A stretch of 64,000 bases of DNA from Castor canadensis. Taxonomy: Eukaryota > Chordata > Mammalia > Rodentia > Castoridae. Under the pieces are notes generated by a model. That model ran no database searches and was not told the origin of the DNA. It worked only from the letters and a program-made list of their open reading frames with translations. Positions 12,250-23,359 of the stretch are shown here, piece after piece. The position numbers and the translations under genes are program-made. The first letter of the stretch is position 1. Every line of letters begins with the position of its first letter. The stretch is from the NCBI RefSeq assembly GCF_047511655.1, contig NC_133400.1:4191001-4255000 (forward strand), read 5' to 3'.

Positions 12250-12760
12250 GCTCCCAGCCGGCTTCTTCCGAGAGCAGGGGAGGCGGCCAAGCTGCGCTGA
12301 GCGCACGGCGCCAGGTAGCTGGGGTCTCGGGGGTGCGGCTGGCGGGGTCAGGTGGCCCCACCGTCCCAGGTGGCTCAGACTCACCAAGGTGTCCACTTCG
12401 TCCCTCTCCAGCGCCTCATACTTGTGACCCTGGCCCAGGAAGGCGAGCTTCTGCAGGAACCTGAAGCGTCTCTCCACCATGGTGAGCGCGGAGGCTCCTC
12501 CACGGCCTCCCCGCGGGCGGGCGACGTCCCTGCCTCAGTCGCTCGGGCCCTGGCGAGGCCGTGGCTGGCTGTGCGCACCCCAGGTTACCAGGTAGCTGCC
12601 TACCTGCCCGCCAGGTGAGGCCCCGCCCCGGGGGAGGGCTGCGCACGGGGCGGGGCTTGGCGCACCTGGCCCCGCCCCGCGAGCTCCAGGGGCACCGAGG
12701 AGCCTAGGGGACAGAGGCGACGAGGAGGGGCAGGCGGTGGCTGTTGGCCTCAGCTTTTCC
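12250..12760 (-). promoter_or_regulatory. ATP2C2: CpG island and promoter region of ATP2C2
   Basis: This is a GC- and CpG-rich block around exon 1. Right of the start codon (upstream in the gene) are three GC boxes of Sp/KLF type: CCCCGCCCC at 12621-12629, GGGGCGGGGC at 12647-12656 and CCCCGCCCCGC at 12670-12680. No TATA box was seen, which fits a CpG-island promoter. Four CAGGTG/CACCTG E-boxes lie at 12349-12354, 12367-12372, 12612-12617 and 12663-12668. The start site itself cannot be placed from sequence. Confidence 0.7.
12385..12480 (-). CDS. ATP2C2: ATP2C2 coding exon 1 (secretory-pathway Ca2+/Mn2+ ATPase 2, N-terminus)
   Basis: SPCA2 is a P-type ATPase that moves Ca2+ and Mn2+ into the Golgi and post-Golgi lumen, mainly in secretory epithelia; it also has a pump-independent role with Orai1. 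This exon encodes its first 32 residues, a cytosolic tail before the first membrane helix. It starts MVERRFRFLQKLAF and continues YEALERDEVDTL. The known human N-terminus has the same length and plan (MVEGRVSEFLKKLGF, then YQALEKDEEEAL), and its exon ends at the same point. The start codon has a strong context (CACCATGG). The exon ends at ACCTTG followed by the donor GTGAGT, in phase 0. No catalytic motif is in this exon; the rest of the gene lies beyond the left edge. An open frame runs past the donor to 12172 but is intronic. Confidence 0.88.
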
Positions 12761-13599
12761 CAGACTTGCAAGATCCTAAGGCTCTCCTGGTTTGGGAGGT
12801 GGGGGAGCGAACACTTGTATAAAATGCTTCCCAGAACCTTCTCTCCCTGTGTCTTAGGTTGGGGCAGGCAGCAAGCTCGGGTTTTTTTCTAAAAGGAATT
12901 CTCTTGAGGAATCAAGTGTGGGTAACCTCGCCTGTGGGCAGTGGGGTGGCCGAGAGCTGAGCCCACCTTCTATCTGGGGGACTGACTCTTGGAGGCGTCA
13001 CCTGGCCTCTCTGAGGCCCATTGCCTCATCTGTAACTGAGGTGGATTTGGCTGTTGAGCCTCACCCAGGAGGGCCTGGGAGTGAATCCTGTGCTTGGGGG
13101 ACCATCACGGTAGTCTTGGATGACCTCAGGTCCCTTATGCTCACCTGCAGAATGGGCTCCTGTGCTGGCTAAGGGTGGGGTCTAGGCAGGTGTCTGAGAT
13201 TTCCTGAGCCTTGGGTTCCTGTGGAATGGACTCCTTCCCTGTGAAACTGAGGATCCCATGGACGGTGTGGTTGGTTGGGGGTGAGGGGCGACTGGAAAGC
13301 TGCCAGCCTCACACCACTTCCAGGGTGTGTGCAGTGTAGACAGCATTGGGAAGCATAGGCTCTGGTTCCAGATGGAATTAGGATCCAAACTAGACCAAGG
13401 GCCCAACAGGCCATGCTGTGCCCTTGGCCTCGGTTTCCTCTTCTCTCCAGGAAAGTACTTTGGACCACGGGAGATGGCATGTGTAACTGAACTGTTGGTT
13501 TTGAGAAATCATTTGTCACTTATCAACAGCTCCCCGAGGGGTGGCCACCCTGGCCGGTTCCACCTGGCAAGAGGTTCTGGTGGCCCTTCTTGTCTCTCT
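12761..13599. other. Region upstream of ATP2C2, no gene recognised
   Basis: No exon-like conserved frame or clear repeat was recognised. Overlapping short open frames on both strands look like chance. Confidence 0.5.
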
Positions 13600-13615
13600 T
13601 GCAACTTCCCCTCTT

Positions 13616-14551
13616 TTTTTTTTCATTTTTCTTTTATTATTCATATGTGCATACAAGGATTGGTTCATTTCTCCCCCCTGCCCCCACCCCCTCCCTTACC
13701 ACCCACTCCACCCCCTCCCTCTCCCCCCCAATACCCAGCAGAAACTATTTTGCCCTTATCTCTAATTTTGTTGTAGAGAGAGCATAAGCAATAATAGGAA
13801 GGAACAAGGGTTTTTGCTGGTTGAGATAAGGATAGCTATACAGGGCATTGACTCACATTGATTTCCTGTGCGTGGGTGTTACCTTCTTGGTTAATTCTTT
13901 TTGATCTCACCTTTTCTCTAGTACCTGTTCCCCTTTTCCTATTGGCCTCAGTTGCTTTAAGGTATCTGCTTTAGTTTCTCTGCGTTAAGGGCAACAAATA
14001 CTAGCTAGTTTTTTAGGTGTCTTACCTATCCTCACCCCTTCCTTGTGTGCTCTCGCTTTTATCATGTGCTCAAAGTCCAATCCCCTTGTTGTGTTTGCCC
14101 TTGATCTAATGTCCAAATATGAGGGAGAACATACAATTTTTGGTCTTTTGGGCCAGGCTAACCTCACTCAGAATGATGTTCTCCAATTCCATCCATTTAC
14201 CAGCGAATGATAACATTTCATTCTTCTTCATGGCTGCATAAAATTCCATTGTGTATAGATACCACATTTTCTTAATCCATTCGTCAGTGCTGGGGCATCT
14301 TGGCTGTTTCCATAACTTGGCTATTGTGAATAGTGCCGCAATAAACATGGATGTGCAGGTGCCTCTGGAGTAACAGTCTTTTGGGTATATCCCCAAGAGT
14401 GGTATTGCTGGATCAAATGGTAGATCGATGTCCAGCTTTTTAAGTAGCCTCCAAATTTTTTTCCAGAGTGGTTGTACTAGTCTACATTTCCACCAACAGT
14501 GTAAGAGGGTTCCTTTTTCCCCGCATCCTCGCCAACACCTGTTGGTGGTGG
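13616..14551 (-). mobile_element. 5'-truncated young LINE-1 (ORF2 end and 3' UTR)
   Basis: Read on the minus strand, this carries the last part of L1 ORF2. Segments [18 protein letters not shown] and [19 protein letters not shown] mark the reverse-transcriptase protein's C-terminal region. The L1 3' UTR and an A tail follow (T run at 13616 on the plus strand). A 16-bp target duplication, TGCAACTTCCCCTCTT, flanks it at 13600-13615 and 14552-14567. The intact duplication and open reading frame point to a recent insertion. It is truncated at its 5' end and cannot move by itself. Confidence 0.92.
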
Positions 14552-14567
14552 TGCAACTTCCCCTCTT

Positions 14568-15949
14568 AATGAAACCAGGGTCCCCCATCACATTGCCCCT
14601 TGCCCTGCTGGTTCCAACACAGGGTAAGGATGACGGAGAAAGCACGGTTTCCAGTTGGTCCAGACATGCACTCCTGGCCCTGTGCTTTCAGATGTGTGAC
14701 CTTGGGTGACTTTCTTCACCTCTGTCCACCTCAGTTTTATTTATCCATAAAAAGGGAAGGTCATGACCCACACAGATGAGTCAGGATTCCGGCGGGAACA
14801 GCACCCTTCAACTGAGTGATCTGAAGAGCGGTCAAGAAACAGACTGTCCAAGGGTGTGGGCTGGTGTAGGGAAAGCAGAATTGTCCCAACATTGGTGGCA
14901 GAGAGAAGCCACTCCCATGCAGGCCTGCCAGCAGTCACCAGAACAGATTCCCTATAAGGAAGTGGGAGCTTCGGAGGGGAAAATGGCTCTGACCAGAGGA
15001 CAGAGAGCCTGGAACCCAGGGGTGCCATCTTCCGGGTGTGTCTGGAGGAAGAGGTTGGAGGAGGGTCTGACAGAACACAGGGATGCAGCCACACCCGGAC
15101 ATGAGCTGGTGCTAGTGTAGTGGAGGGCGTCATACACCACGTGGCAATGCCTGGCACGGAAGTCCCAGGAGATTCTACTACCAACACAAAAGAAGACGTG
15201 GGAACGTGGCTAGGTTGTTCTCAGTTCTTCCCGGCTAGTAATTTAGATCCAGAGACGAACACCTTGGTGGCAGAGAAACTCACAAGTCTCCAGGGCCCAC
15301 CCTCAAGGAATGTCCTGAGACAAGACAGCAGGTTGGAGAACTCTGAGGTTTGCAGCTCTGAGAGTGACCTGACCCAGGGCCAGGGATGAACGTCAGAGTG
15401 GGACTTGACCAGAAGCATCCAGCCTTTCCTGAAATGTCTGCTCTGGCACCTTGAGCAATGAATGAGGTCACGGTCGTCAACTCCCTTCACTCTCTCTTTG
15501 AAAGTGCTGTCCTTTCATTACCCACACATTATCTCCCAACCACGTGCTCAGCCCTGATGCAATCTCAAGGCACCTGAAGTTTATTATTTGGTAATAAACT
15601 TCACTCACAGGTTTGGCATTAAAGGTGTGCATTCCAGAAAAGACAGGCTGCGCAGAGGTACGTTTTAGACACATTTTTAAATTGTAGGAATTAGCGTGAA
15701 GTTATGGCTCCTTGCACAAACTCTCACCTGTTGTTTTTTAAATAGTGGTATATACCAGACATAATATAATCATTGTATAGATGAAGCAATTAGGACAGCA
15801 GAGATAAAACCATTTCATTCATTCAACAACTATTTTTTTAAGCACCTGAACATGGCATGGGGTTCTCCCCTGCCCTCTTTTGTCTTATCTAGCAGTGAGT
15901 GAGACAGGTTACAACAAATCCATGCCTAGCATGGGGTAAGGCAGGGAGG
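14568..15949. other. Intergenic, no gene recognised
   Basis: No conserved exon, RNA gene or clear repeat was recognised. AT-richer sequence lies at 15690-15850. Confidence 0.45.
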
Positions 15950-15954
15950 GTACA

Positions 15955-16650
15955 GACTGAAGGATATCCCCAGCCCCCATAAAGATGCATCCTAATCTGA
16001 CCCCTGGAAAGGGTGAATGGGACCTTATTTGGAAAGAGGACTGAAAATGTCTATTTGTGTTAGGGATCTGGAGATGAAGTCCTGGACTAGCGGAGGGGTC
16101 CTGACTCTAGTACTGACTAGTGTCCTTAGAAGAGACAGGAAAAGTCAATTGTGGTGATTCACACCTGTAATCCCAGCTACTTATGAGGATGATGGTTCAA
16201 GGCCAGCTCAGCGGAAAAAAGTTAGTGAGATTCCCCATCTTGATCAACAAGCCTGTAATCCCGTAGGTATTCAGTAGGCATACGTAGAAGGATTACAATC
16301 TGAGGCCAGCCTCCACCCGAAATGTGAAAAAAAGCAAAGAGGGCTGAGGCATGGCTCAAGTGGCAGAGTGCCTGTCTGGAAGCTCAAGACCCCAGGATCT
16401 GCAGGAAGAAAAGGGGCAAGGAGAAGTCCAGATGAAGGTGAGGCAGAAGCCGGAATGGCACAGGCATGAGATGAGGCTTGGGGCCGCATGAAGCCGGACG
16501 GAGCAGGAAGGAGCCTCCTCTGGAGCCCACAGAGGCTGTGTGGCCCTGCCGACACCTGGCTTCGGACTTCTGGCCCCCCAGAGCTGAGAAGGAAGACATA
16601 GCATTTCAGGCCACCAGGGTGGGATCATTCAGTGCAGCCAAGCCAGGAGA
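15955..16650 (+). repeat. Ancient LTR-type interspersed repeat split by a SINE
   Basis: The left part carries CCTAATCTGACCCCTGGAAA and GACCTTATTTGGAAAGAGG. The right part carries GAGCCTCCTCTGGAGCCC and CCCTGCCGACACCTGG. Both are hallmarks of a widespread old mammalian repeat, which I think is an ERVL-MaLR-type LTR; the family name is uncertain. A SINE at about 16150-16392 separates the two parts. Related copies lie at 47195 and 58385. Confidence 0.5.
16150..16392 (+). mobile_element. Composite B1/ID SINE inside the older repeat
   Basis: A B1-like head (CACACCTGTAATCCCAGCTA, GGTTCAAGGCCAGC) is followed by an ID-like end (GGCATGGCTCAAGTGGCAGA). Sense orientation, clearly diverged, nested in the repeat at 15955-16650. 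Confidence 0.7.
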
Positions 16651-18029
16651 CCAGACCAGCAGCCATGCCGTGAAGAAGGTGAACAGGTTGCCTGGAGGGG
16701 GAGAGAGGCCCTCCAGCTGCAGAGGTCAGGAGAGGTGACAGAGCAGCTGAGACCTGACCTGCATGCGTGAGAGGGTCGCTGTGGGCGTGTGGTGGAGGAG
16801 TCCAAGCACACAAGGCCCCATCAAGGCCATAAGTGGGAATGCACCATTCCTGTGCTGCACAAGGAGACCCCTGTGCCAACCGGTGTCCTGTATTTGCACC
16901 AAAGCTGTGACCACACTCATAGAGCCTTTCTCCAGGTACCACTCCTGCCTTTGTCTGTTTGCCACAGCCCTTGTTTGCTAACTGACAGACAAACATCCCA
17001 CAGCTGCTGCACTGCTGGGCTTTTCCGGCCTCGATTCCTCCAGGAGGGCCAGGCTCCGACCTATGAGACATGCCACCAGGGGAACATACCTTGGGACTTG
17101 CTGAAGCCCAAGGGGTAAACACATAGTTCAGATGCCTGGCGCCCTCCTCCCACAGCATAGCAGACACCTCTATTCCATCCCCGTCATGGGACACCTTCCC
17201 CTGACTGGGCCAGGCCTGGGAATCTTCCTCCTTATCATTCTTAGTAGCCACCATAATTGTTGGCACCTGACACCTGATTCTCAGAAGAGGAAGGAATGAC
17301 CTTGGCAGGAGTAAGGCACAGAAACTTCTAGAAGGTGGAGGTGTGGCTGTGATGAGAAGAGCGGGTATAGACACAGAAAAAACAGGATCCCCAAACTTCA
17401 CTTCTCAAAACTCTCTTTTCTCCAGGTCAATGTATACCACCTGTCTGGCAGATTTTGTTTACTAAGCACCTGGCATTTGTTAAGTGTAAACGGCTCCTTG
17501 TTTAGTGTGTTTTTGGGGGATCAGAGTTCCCATGCATATCACGCCCCCACCCCCAGTCAAGAGAATTCCCACCCAGAGCAGAGTCCCAAGGCCTCCCATG
17601 TTCAAACTGGCTGGTTCTTGCTCCCCATGGTCACTTACAGAGGGAGCCAGCCACTCTCACTTGGTTGGGATGGTCCCAGTCTTAGCAGTAGAAGTGCTGG
17701 CCTTCTGAAACTCACACCTGATCATGTCACTCCTCCAAGGTAGAGTCCAGACCCCTTCGCAGGCCACACCAGGCCCTGGCCCCTGACTCCCTCCCCAGCT
17801 CTCCTTGCTGGTCATCCTTCTCCAGACCCCGGGCTGGTGCTGTCTCCCTGCCAGCCAGTCTCTGCTTGCCCTGTTCCCTCTGTGGGAATGCTCCCCAGAG
17901 GCCCATGCAGCCCCTAAACTCTAGCCCTGTTGCCTCCTGATGCCTCTCCACATTCTGAGAGAATTGTCGCCTCTGCTGAGAGGCCCTGCAAAGGGTCCCT
18001 GCTATCCTCCCAGCTTCTGCAGAACGGTG
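16651..18029. other. Intergenic, no gene recognised
   Basis: The longest open frame is 258 codons on the minus strand (16625-17401). It has no domain I recognise, is rich in low-complexity Pro/Ser/Gly, and overlaps the old repeat at its end. I do not call it a gene. Confidence 0.45.
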
Positions 18030-18480
18030 GCCCTTGATCACAGCTATGAGTTTGAAGGAAGGCACTGTGTACAAGAACTCAAATGTCCGTCAACAGCCAA
18101 CAGATAAACAAACATGTGGTCTCACATTCCTCAGCCCCAGAAAGGACCAAGGCACTGCTACATGTGACTTGCATGGACTGAGGTGGTGCCACGCAGGAAT
18201 GATGCCAGTCACACAAGGCCTCGTGCTGCATGCCACCACTTACAGCAACTGCCCAGACCAGGCAGAGCCACAGAGACAGGAAGCAGGCGAGTGGGGGCTG
18301 GGGGAGGGGAGCACTTGGAGAAGTGGAAATTTCCCCTTTGGGTGATGAGAATGTTCTGGAATTCACTAGAAGGAATGGTCACATGCACTTGTGAATGTAC
18401 CAAAACAATGAAAATGGCACAGATTGGTGAAAATGGTAAACTTTACGTCCTGTGGACATGTTTTAACTTCTTTCCAAATG
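18030..18480 (+). repeat. Old LINE-1 3'-end remnant
   Basis: AATGTCCGTCAACAGCCAAC, CCAGAGGCAGAGCCACAGA-like sequence and TTGGTGAAAATGGTAAACTT follow the order typical of decayed L1 3' ends. Frames are broken. It lies immediately before the RPL14 pseudogene. Confidence 0.6.
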
Positions 18481-18488
18481 CTGCTGAC

Positions 18489-19025
18489 GTGGTGTTCAGA
18501 CGCTTCATGGAGGTTGGCCGGGTGGCCGGAAAGCAGGTGGAGACTGCAGGTGTGGTTGATGGCCTTGCACTCGGGCAAGGAGACAGGCTCGCTGACTTCA
18601 TCCTTAAGTTTCCACAGTGCCCGCCAGGAGTACGCACAACAGGCCGGGGAGAAGGCAGTTGTCAGCACAAGACAGACAACTGCAAGATGGGCCAGGAAGA
18701 TGGAAGCCAGAGAAAGGAGAGCACCATGACAGACTCTGACCCTTTCAAAGTCATGGAGACAAAGAGGAGCAGAATGATCAAGACTGAAGTCTAGAACAAC
18801 CCTGAAAGCCTCTCCCAAAAACGTACCTGCTGTTGCAGCCGCTGCTGACACTGCAATTCCAGCAAAAGGCAGCCGCACGGGTGAGAAGCCTCCAGCCCAG
18901 AAAGTCACAGGCCAGAAGGCAGCGCCTCCTGCACAGGCTCAGGAAAGGCCAGGAAACTCCAGTCTTGAAAGCACCTGCTCCACAGGCTTCTGGCATGATG
19001 AATAAGAGACTGTTAGAAAAGGAAC
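18489..19025 (+). pseudogene. RPL14P: Processed pseudogene of ribosomal protein L14
   Basis: The plus strand matches RPL14 mRNA without introns. VFRRFMEVGRVA marks the N-terminus, DFILKFP and DPFKVMETKR the middle, and an Ala/Pro/Lys-rich tail (KAPAPQASG) the C-terminus. The normal ATG reads GTG at 18489-18491. The segment after GRVA has an internal deletion, and a stop at about 18792-18794 is followed by frameshifted tail sequence. Loss of the start, deletions and absence of introns make this a retrocopy of no coding value. It is followed directly by an ID SINE at 19032, and no separate A tail remains. Confidence 0.85.
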
Positions 19026-19031
19026 AAATAG

Positions 19032-19113
19032 GACTGGAGGTGTGGCTCAAGTGGTAAAGTGCCTGCCTAGTAAGCACAAGGCCCTGAGTTCAAACCCCGG
19101 TGCCACCAAAAAA
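19032..19113 (+). mobile_element. ID-type SINE
   Basis: GGTGTGGCTCAAGTGGTAAA and GAGTTCAAACCCCGGTGCC followed by an A run: a well-preserved ID monomer placed at the 3' edge of the RPL14 pseudogene. Confidence 0.85.
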
Positions 19114-19934
19114 GGAGTTAAAGATTCTTTCTGACATGTTAAAAAAATTAAAAAGCAGGCACTGAATATGTATTGGTTGAATGGAGAACGCATGAATGCT
19201 TTTAACTAGAAAGTCTGATCACAAGTCAGATGTCGATTTCCGTTGGCTCTCAGATATGGTGACAGTTCAGAGTTCCCACACCTCCCCTTGAAGGATCCTA
19301 AAGCCCAAGGGTTCCAGCCTGGCTGTGGCTAAAGGGGTAGGGGTGGCCAGCAGGGCAGCAGCCATTAGAAATGGGTGGGAGAGGGAGAGCCTAGCATGCC
19401 GTCTGTCTGACCTTCTGTCCCAGGCTCAGCTCCCTGAGCAGAGGATTTCAGAAGAGGTGTGCAGCCCTGCCAAGACAGGGCACAGAGAGGTGGCAGCAAA
19501 CCCCCCATGTCCTGTACCCCAGTCTGCCTTCTGTGGCCTTGCAGAGAAGATAGTCAGAGATGTCCCTCCACTGTTTGGAGCCCTCCTGGGCTGTGGTTTC
19601 CTCCTGCAGAGGCCGTTGCCATGTCCCCTGCCTAGTCACCTTCTAACCAGGGCAGCCCACAACAAGGTGACATGTCCTGCTGGGGGGTGGTGTGTGTTCT
19701 GGCTCCCAGGGATGTGAGATCCCCTTGGGAAGCTCCAGAAGCCCCACAGTGGTTACTGTCATGGTGGTATCAGTCCTCTATAGGCTCCTTCCTTTCCCTG
19801 TGTCACTTCCCGATCCTCTATTACTGGGAACACCTCAGGGAACCTGAGCCAGGACCCTGAAGGCCCACAGGCCGCCCTGTCACACTTTCCTCTAGCCACA
19901 GCCCCTTGCTATTTGTCAAAGGCCTGAGCTTGTG
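19114..19934. other. Intergenic, no gene recognised
   Basis: An AT-rich stretch right after the SINE is followed by unique sequence. No conserved exon was seen. Confidence 0.45.
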
Positions 19935-20160
19935 GGCTAGGAATGTTGGCTTGTGTCTGTGATCCCAGCTCAATGGGAGGCACAGATAGGAGGATTGGAG
20001 TCCATGGCTGGCCCTGTGCAAAGGCACAGACCCTACCTGAAAAAAACTAAAGCAAAAAAGGCCTGGGGTGTGGCTCAAGTGACAGAGTGATTTCCCAGCA
20101 AGTGTGAGGCCCTGAGTTCAAACCCCAGTAATGCCACCAAAAAAAGAAAAGAAAAAAAAG
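19935..20160 (+). mobile_element. Composite B1/ID SINE
   Basis: A B1-like head (GTGATCCCAGCTCAATGGGA) and an ID end (GGGGTGTGGCTCAAGTGACA, GAGTTCAAACCCCAGTAATG) with an A-rich tail, in sense orientation. Confidence 0.8.
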
Positions 20161-20939
20161 TAGCAAGCTCAGTCAGTCCTGCCTCCAGGCCTTAGTACCA
20201 CAGTCCCCCAACCAGGCATGCTCTCCCATAGCTACTCACAGGGCACCCTCACTTCTTCCAGGCCTGGGCATAAGGGTCCCCTCCCGAGGAACCTTCCCCG
20301 AGCCCCAAACTAAAGCTCATCCCCCTGTTCCTGGAGCTCTCTCTGGAGTGACAACTGCACCTCCTTCCTCCAGGGAGCTTTTGCGTCATTCAGTTCTGTT
20401 ACAGAAAGAGGCTCACGGAAGGTCTCAAAGTGTGCATCAAGGAGGTACTTATCACTCATGAAGGGAGAACAGTCACTTTGCAGTAGAACACCTGGCAGGT
20501 GCCAACCTGAACAAGATATCACCAGGTTGCCTTAACCAGGGAGGGACAATGACATTGTGTGCCCTGGGACAATGCTCCTGTCACCTCTGGAGTGGTCCTG
20601 CCAAAAAGCACAGCCTGAATGTCATCACAGGGGACCTCATACCTAAAGGGGGGACCTCCCCCTGCCAAAAAAAAAAATCACTGTCTCATTTCTTCAGAAA
20701 GGTCACTGTCTGGAGTCAAGGAAAGGTCACAGACCTTCTAGATGGAAGGGAATTAAAGCGCCATCACAAATGCTGCTCGGGAACCTGGCATATATCCTGA
20801 GCAGCACAAGATGTCCTCCCTCACCTTTGCATAAAGGGAGGTGGCAGAGCACATGAGGGTTGGGTGAGAGATCTGTCCTGTCATCTGTGGATGACTGATC
20901 AAGTCGATGGGCTTCCTGACCTTGACTGTGGTCTAGCTA

Positions 20940-21425
20940 TATGGGAGATTATCACCAGTTTGGGGGAAAATGCACCCTGAAGATTACAGGGGTAAAGGGA
21001 GGAGGAAGAACAGGAGAGGAGGGAAAAGGAGCGAGAGAAGACACGTCTGGGGAACATATGACTCTCAAAAGGTCACACTGTATGATTCTACTTACTTCTT
21101 GAAATGGCAAGATTGTGGAGATGGGAATCAGGTTAGTAGATGCCAGGGCTAGGGACAGTAACAGTGTGACACTGAAGGAACAGCACAGAGGAAATCTACG
21201 TGGTGACAGAACAGTTCTGTGTCTTGATGGAGAAGGGAGTGGCCACAGGCACCTATGCCAGTGGTCAAATGACACAAGGATCACACATTGCAGCCATGTC
21301 ACTTTCCTGACCCTGATATGGCACCAGAGGCATGCAAGGTGGAAGCACTGGGGACACTGAGGGACACCGGGGACCTCTGTGTAGTCTTGGTAGCCTCCTG
21401 TGAATCTGTGATTATTTAAAAATAA
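20940..21425 (+). repeat. Old LINE-1-like 3'-end remnant
   Basis: TATGATTCTACTTACTTCTT, GATGCCAGGGCTAGGG and GTGTCTTGATGGAGAAGGG follow the order typical of decayed L1 3' ends. No open frame of interest. Confidence 0.5.
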
Positions 21426-23357
21426 ATGTTAGGAAGGAACGGTGCTCACCTCCATCTCCCCCCTTCCCTTGCCCCCTGTGCTCTCCAAGCTCTGCCACTC
21501 CCTGGGGACCCATCATTAGCCCATCTGTCCCCAGTAGGTTGTCAGCTGATGAGGACAAGTGGAATCTTTTCCCATTCAATTCCCAGACTTGGACGAGTGT
21601 CTGGCACATAGTGGATGCTTGAAGTTTGATCGACCATCAGATAACTGCGGAAAAGAGCCATGGCAGAAACCACGGTGAGCTTAAAGGAACCAGGGTTGGG
21701 ATGGTGACCATGGTCACTAGCCTGCCAGCTCCCTCAGCAAGACCCCCAGGCTCCCAGGGTGGTGGGACCTGATGCCTCCTCAGTCTGGGCTCACTGTCAT
21801 CCATACCCAAAGAGACTTTGATCCTTGGTTGGGCAGCAGGGGAAGGAGTGGGGGCACTGTTAACCAGTTTAACCAGCAGGGAGGCGGTCTGCTCATCCTA
21901 CACGTATTTATGGGGGGCTTGCAGTGTGGAGGGGTGGCCCAGAAATAGCACTACCAAGGGTATTGCCGACCTGGTGACAGCTCTGCCCTCTAAATTCACA
22001 TAGCAAATACCTCGTCTGTGTTCCATATCCCCTTCTACAGAAGAGGAAATGGTAGTAGACAAGGGACTCCACCCTGGTCCCCCAGGGCCCTCTTTTCCCA
22101 TTTGTTCTCCTGCTCCTCTGTCCCTCCTTGTGTTGGTGGCTTCTGCTTTGACACAGCCCCTGCAGTTTTGCAGCCAGCCCTGGGCTCCCAGCTGCCTTGC
22201 TGAGGAGGGTGAGCCCAGAAATGCCTGAAAAGGTTCACAGCCCAGGCATCCTTGGACTAACACCTGGCAGGTGCAAGGTGGGAAAGCAGGCTCCCTCCTC
22301 TGCTGTGACCTCCCTTGAAGACTAACTCACCTGTAGTCGGGTGGAGCCTGTGACCGTTCCACTTGGTTTCCTCTACTCCCTCAGCATCTGCTGGCAACAA
22401 GTCACAAGTCACTGGCACACAAATCTTTGTCTCAGTGCCTCTACTAGGAACCATCTGAGACACGATCCAAGGCACGGAGTGGTTGAGTGACCTGGCCACA
22501 GTCAAGAGAAAAGGAAAACAAGGTGTTGTGGCCCTGGTATCTGCTGCCCTCCTAACCACCATGCTGCACTGCCTCAAGATAGAGGGTCATCCATCCTTCC
22601 ATCTATCTCTCCATCCATCCCTCCATCCATCCCATCCAACCATCCACCAACCTAGTTTGACCATCACCCTCCTGCAGGCATGGGAGGAGGCCAGGAGTGG
22701 CGGTGAGCATGGGGATAGATGACTCCACAATCATTCTTGGGCCCCTCTTTGGAAGTTCTCAGTCTATTTAGGAAGGCAGACTTGACCCTGTCCACTTGAT
22801 GACTCACTCCTTCCATAAACGGGGTCCACAACCTACCATGTGCCTGCACTGTGCCAGATGTTGGGGACAGAGAAGACATACAAGGCCTCTCAATCTACAG
22901 GAGAAAGAACAAAAGCACATGATATGGGTGACATGGATTGCAGTGTCATCATGCAGGGCCTCATAGGGACACAAGGGGATGTGTTGGTCTACCTAGAAGG
23001 ATCAAGGAAGACTTTCAAAGAGCAATGCCAGGCAGGGCTGCTGGCCTCGGAGGGGTCCTGCAGTGGGGGAGAGGAAGCAGATGCCCACTAGGAGAGGATG
23101 ATTGTGCAGTGTCTGAGTCGCTTGGTTGGGCCAAAACAAGGGCAGGAAATCGTAGGGAGTTTGCTCTTGGCCTGCTCTGGAGGCAGCACTGTTGGAGGTG
23201 GCTTTCCGCCCATCCCCGGAAGAGGTCTTACATCACAGCCTCCAATGGGAAAGCCTCAGTGAAATGAGCCCAGGCCTCACTTGGGCTTCTCCGTGTTGTT
23301 GGGACCTTGGACCATGCATCTTATCTTTGGCCTCTTATCTCTAAAAGGGATCAGGAG
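21426..23357. other. Intergenic with a short CATC repeat
   Basis: A CATC/CATT-type simple repeat lies at about 22588-22650. Otherwise I see no exon, RNA gene or clear mobile element. Confidence 0.45.
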
Positions 23358-23359
23358 AC

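Larger units (their letters stand above)
1..12384 (-). other. ATP2C2: 5' part of ATP2C2 intron 1
   Basis: Everything left of the exon 1 donor is read as intron 1. No sequence matching the expected second exon of SPCA2 was found on the minus strand, so the intron extends beyond the window. It holds the provirus and the SINEs listed separately. Stretches 2466-3418, 5533-9284 and 9709-10900 show no exon, RNA gene or recognised repeat apart from an A/GAAA run at 3029-3060. ORFs there are short and overlap on both strands. Confidence 0.6.

Noticed and set aside
12172..12384. Extension of ATP2C2 exon 1 past 12385
   Set aside because: A GTGAGT donor lies at the conserved exon boundary. Downstream codons do not resemble SPCA2.
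2466..12384. ATP2C2 exon 2
   Set aside because: I searched the minus strand by eye for the conserved acidic/lysine-rich segment and the following CKCQKEDLARAF-type sequence and saw none. It most likely lies left of the window.
14106..14645. 179-codon minus-strand frame as a host gene
   Set aside because: It is the L1 ORF2 C-terminus plus flanking sequence. Target duplications prove an insertion.
16625..17401. 258-codon minus-strand open frame as a gene
   Set aside because: No domain, low-complexity composition, opposing frames on the other strand and overlap with an old repeat. Kept only as a note.
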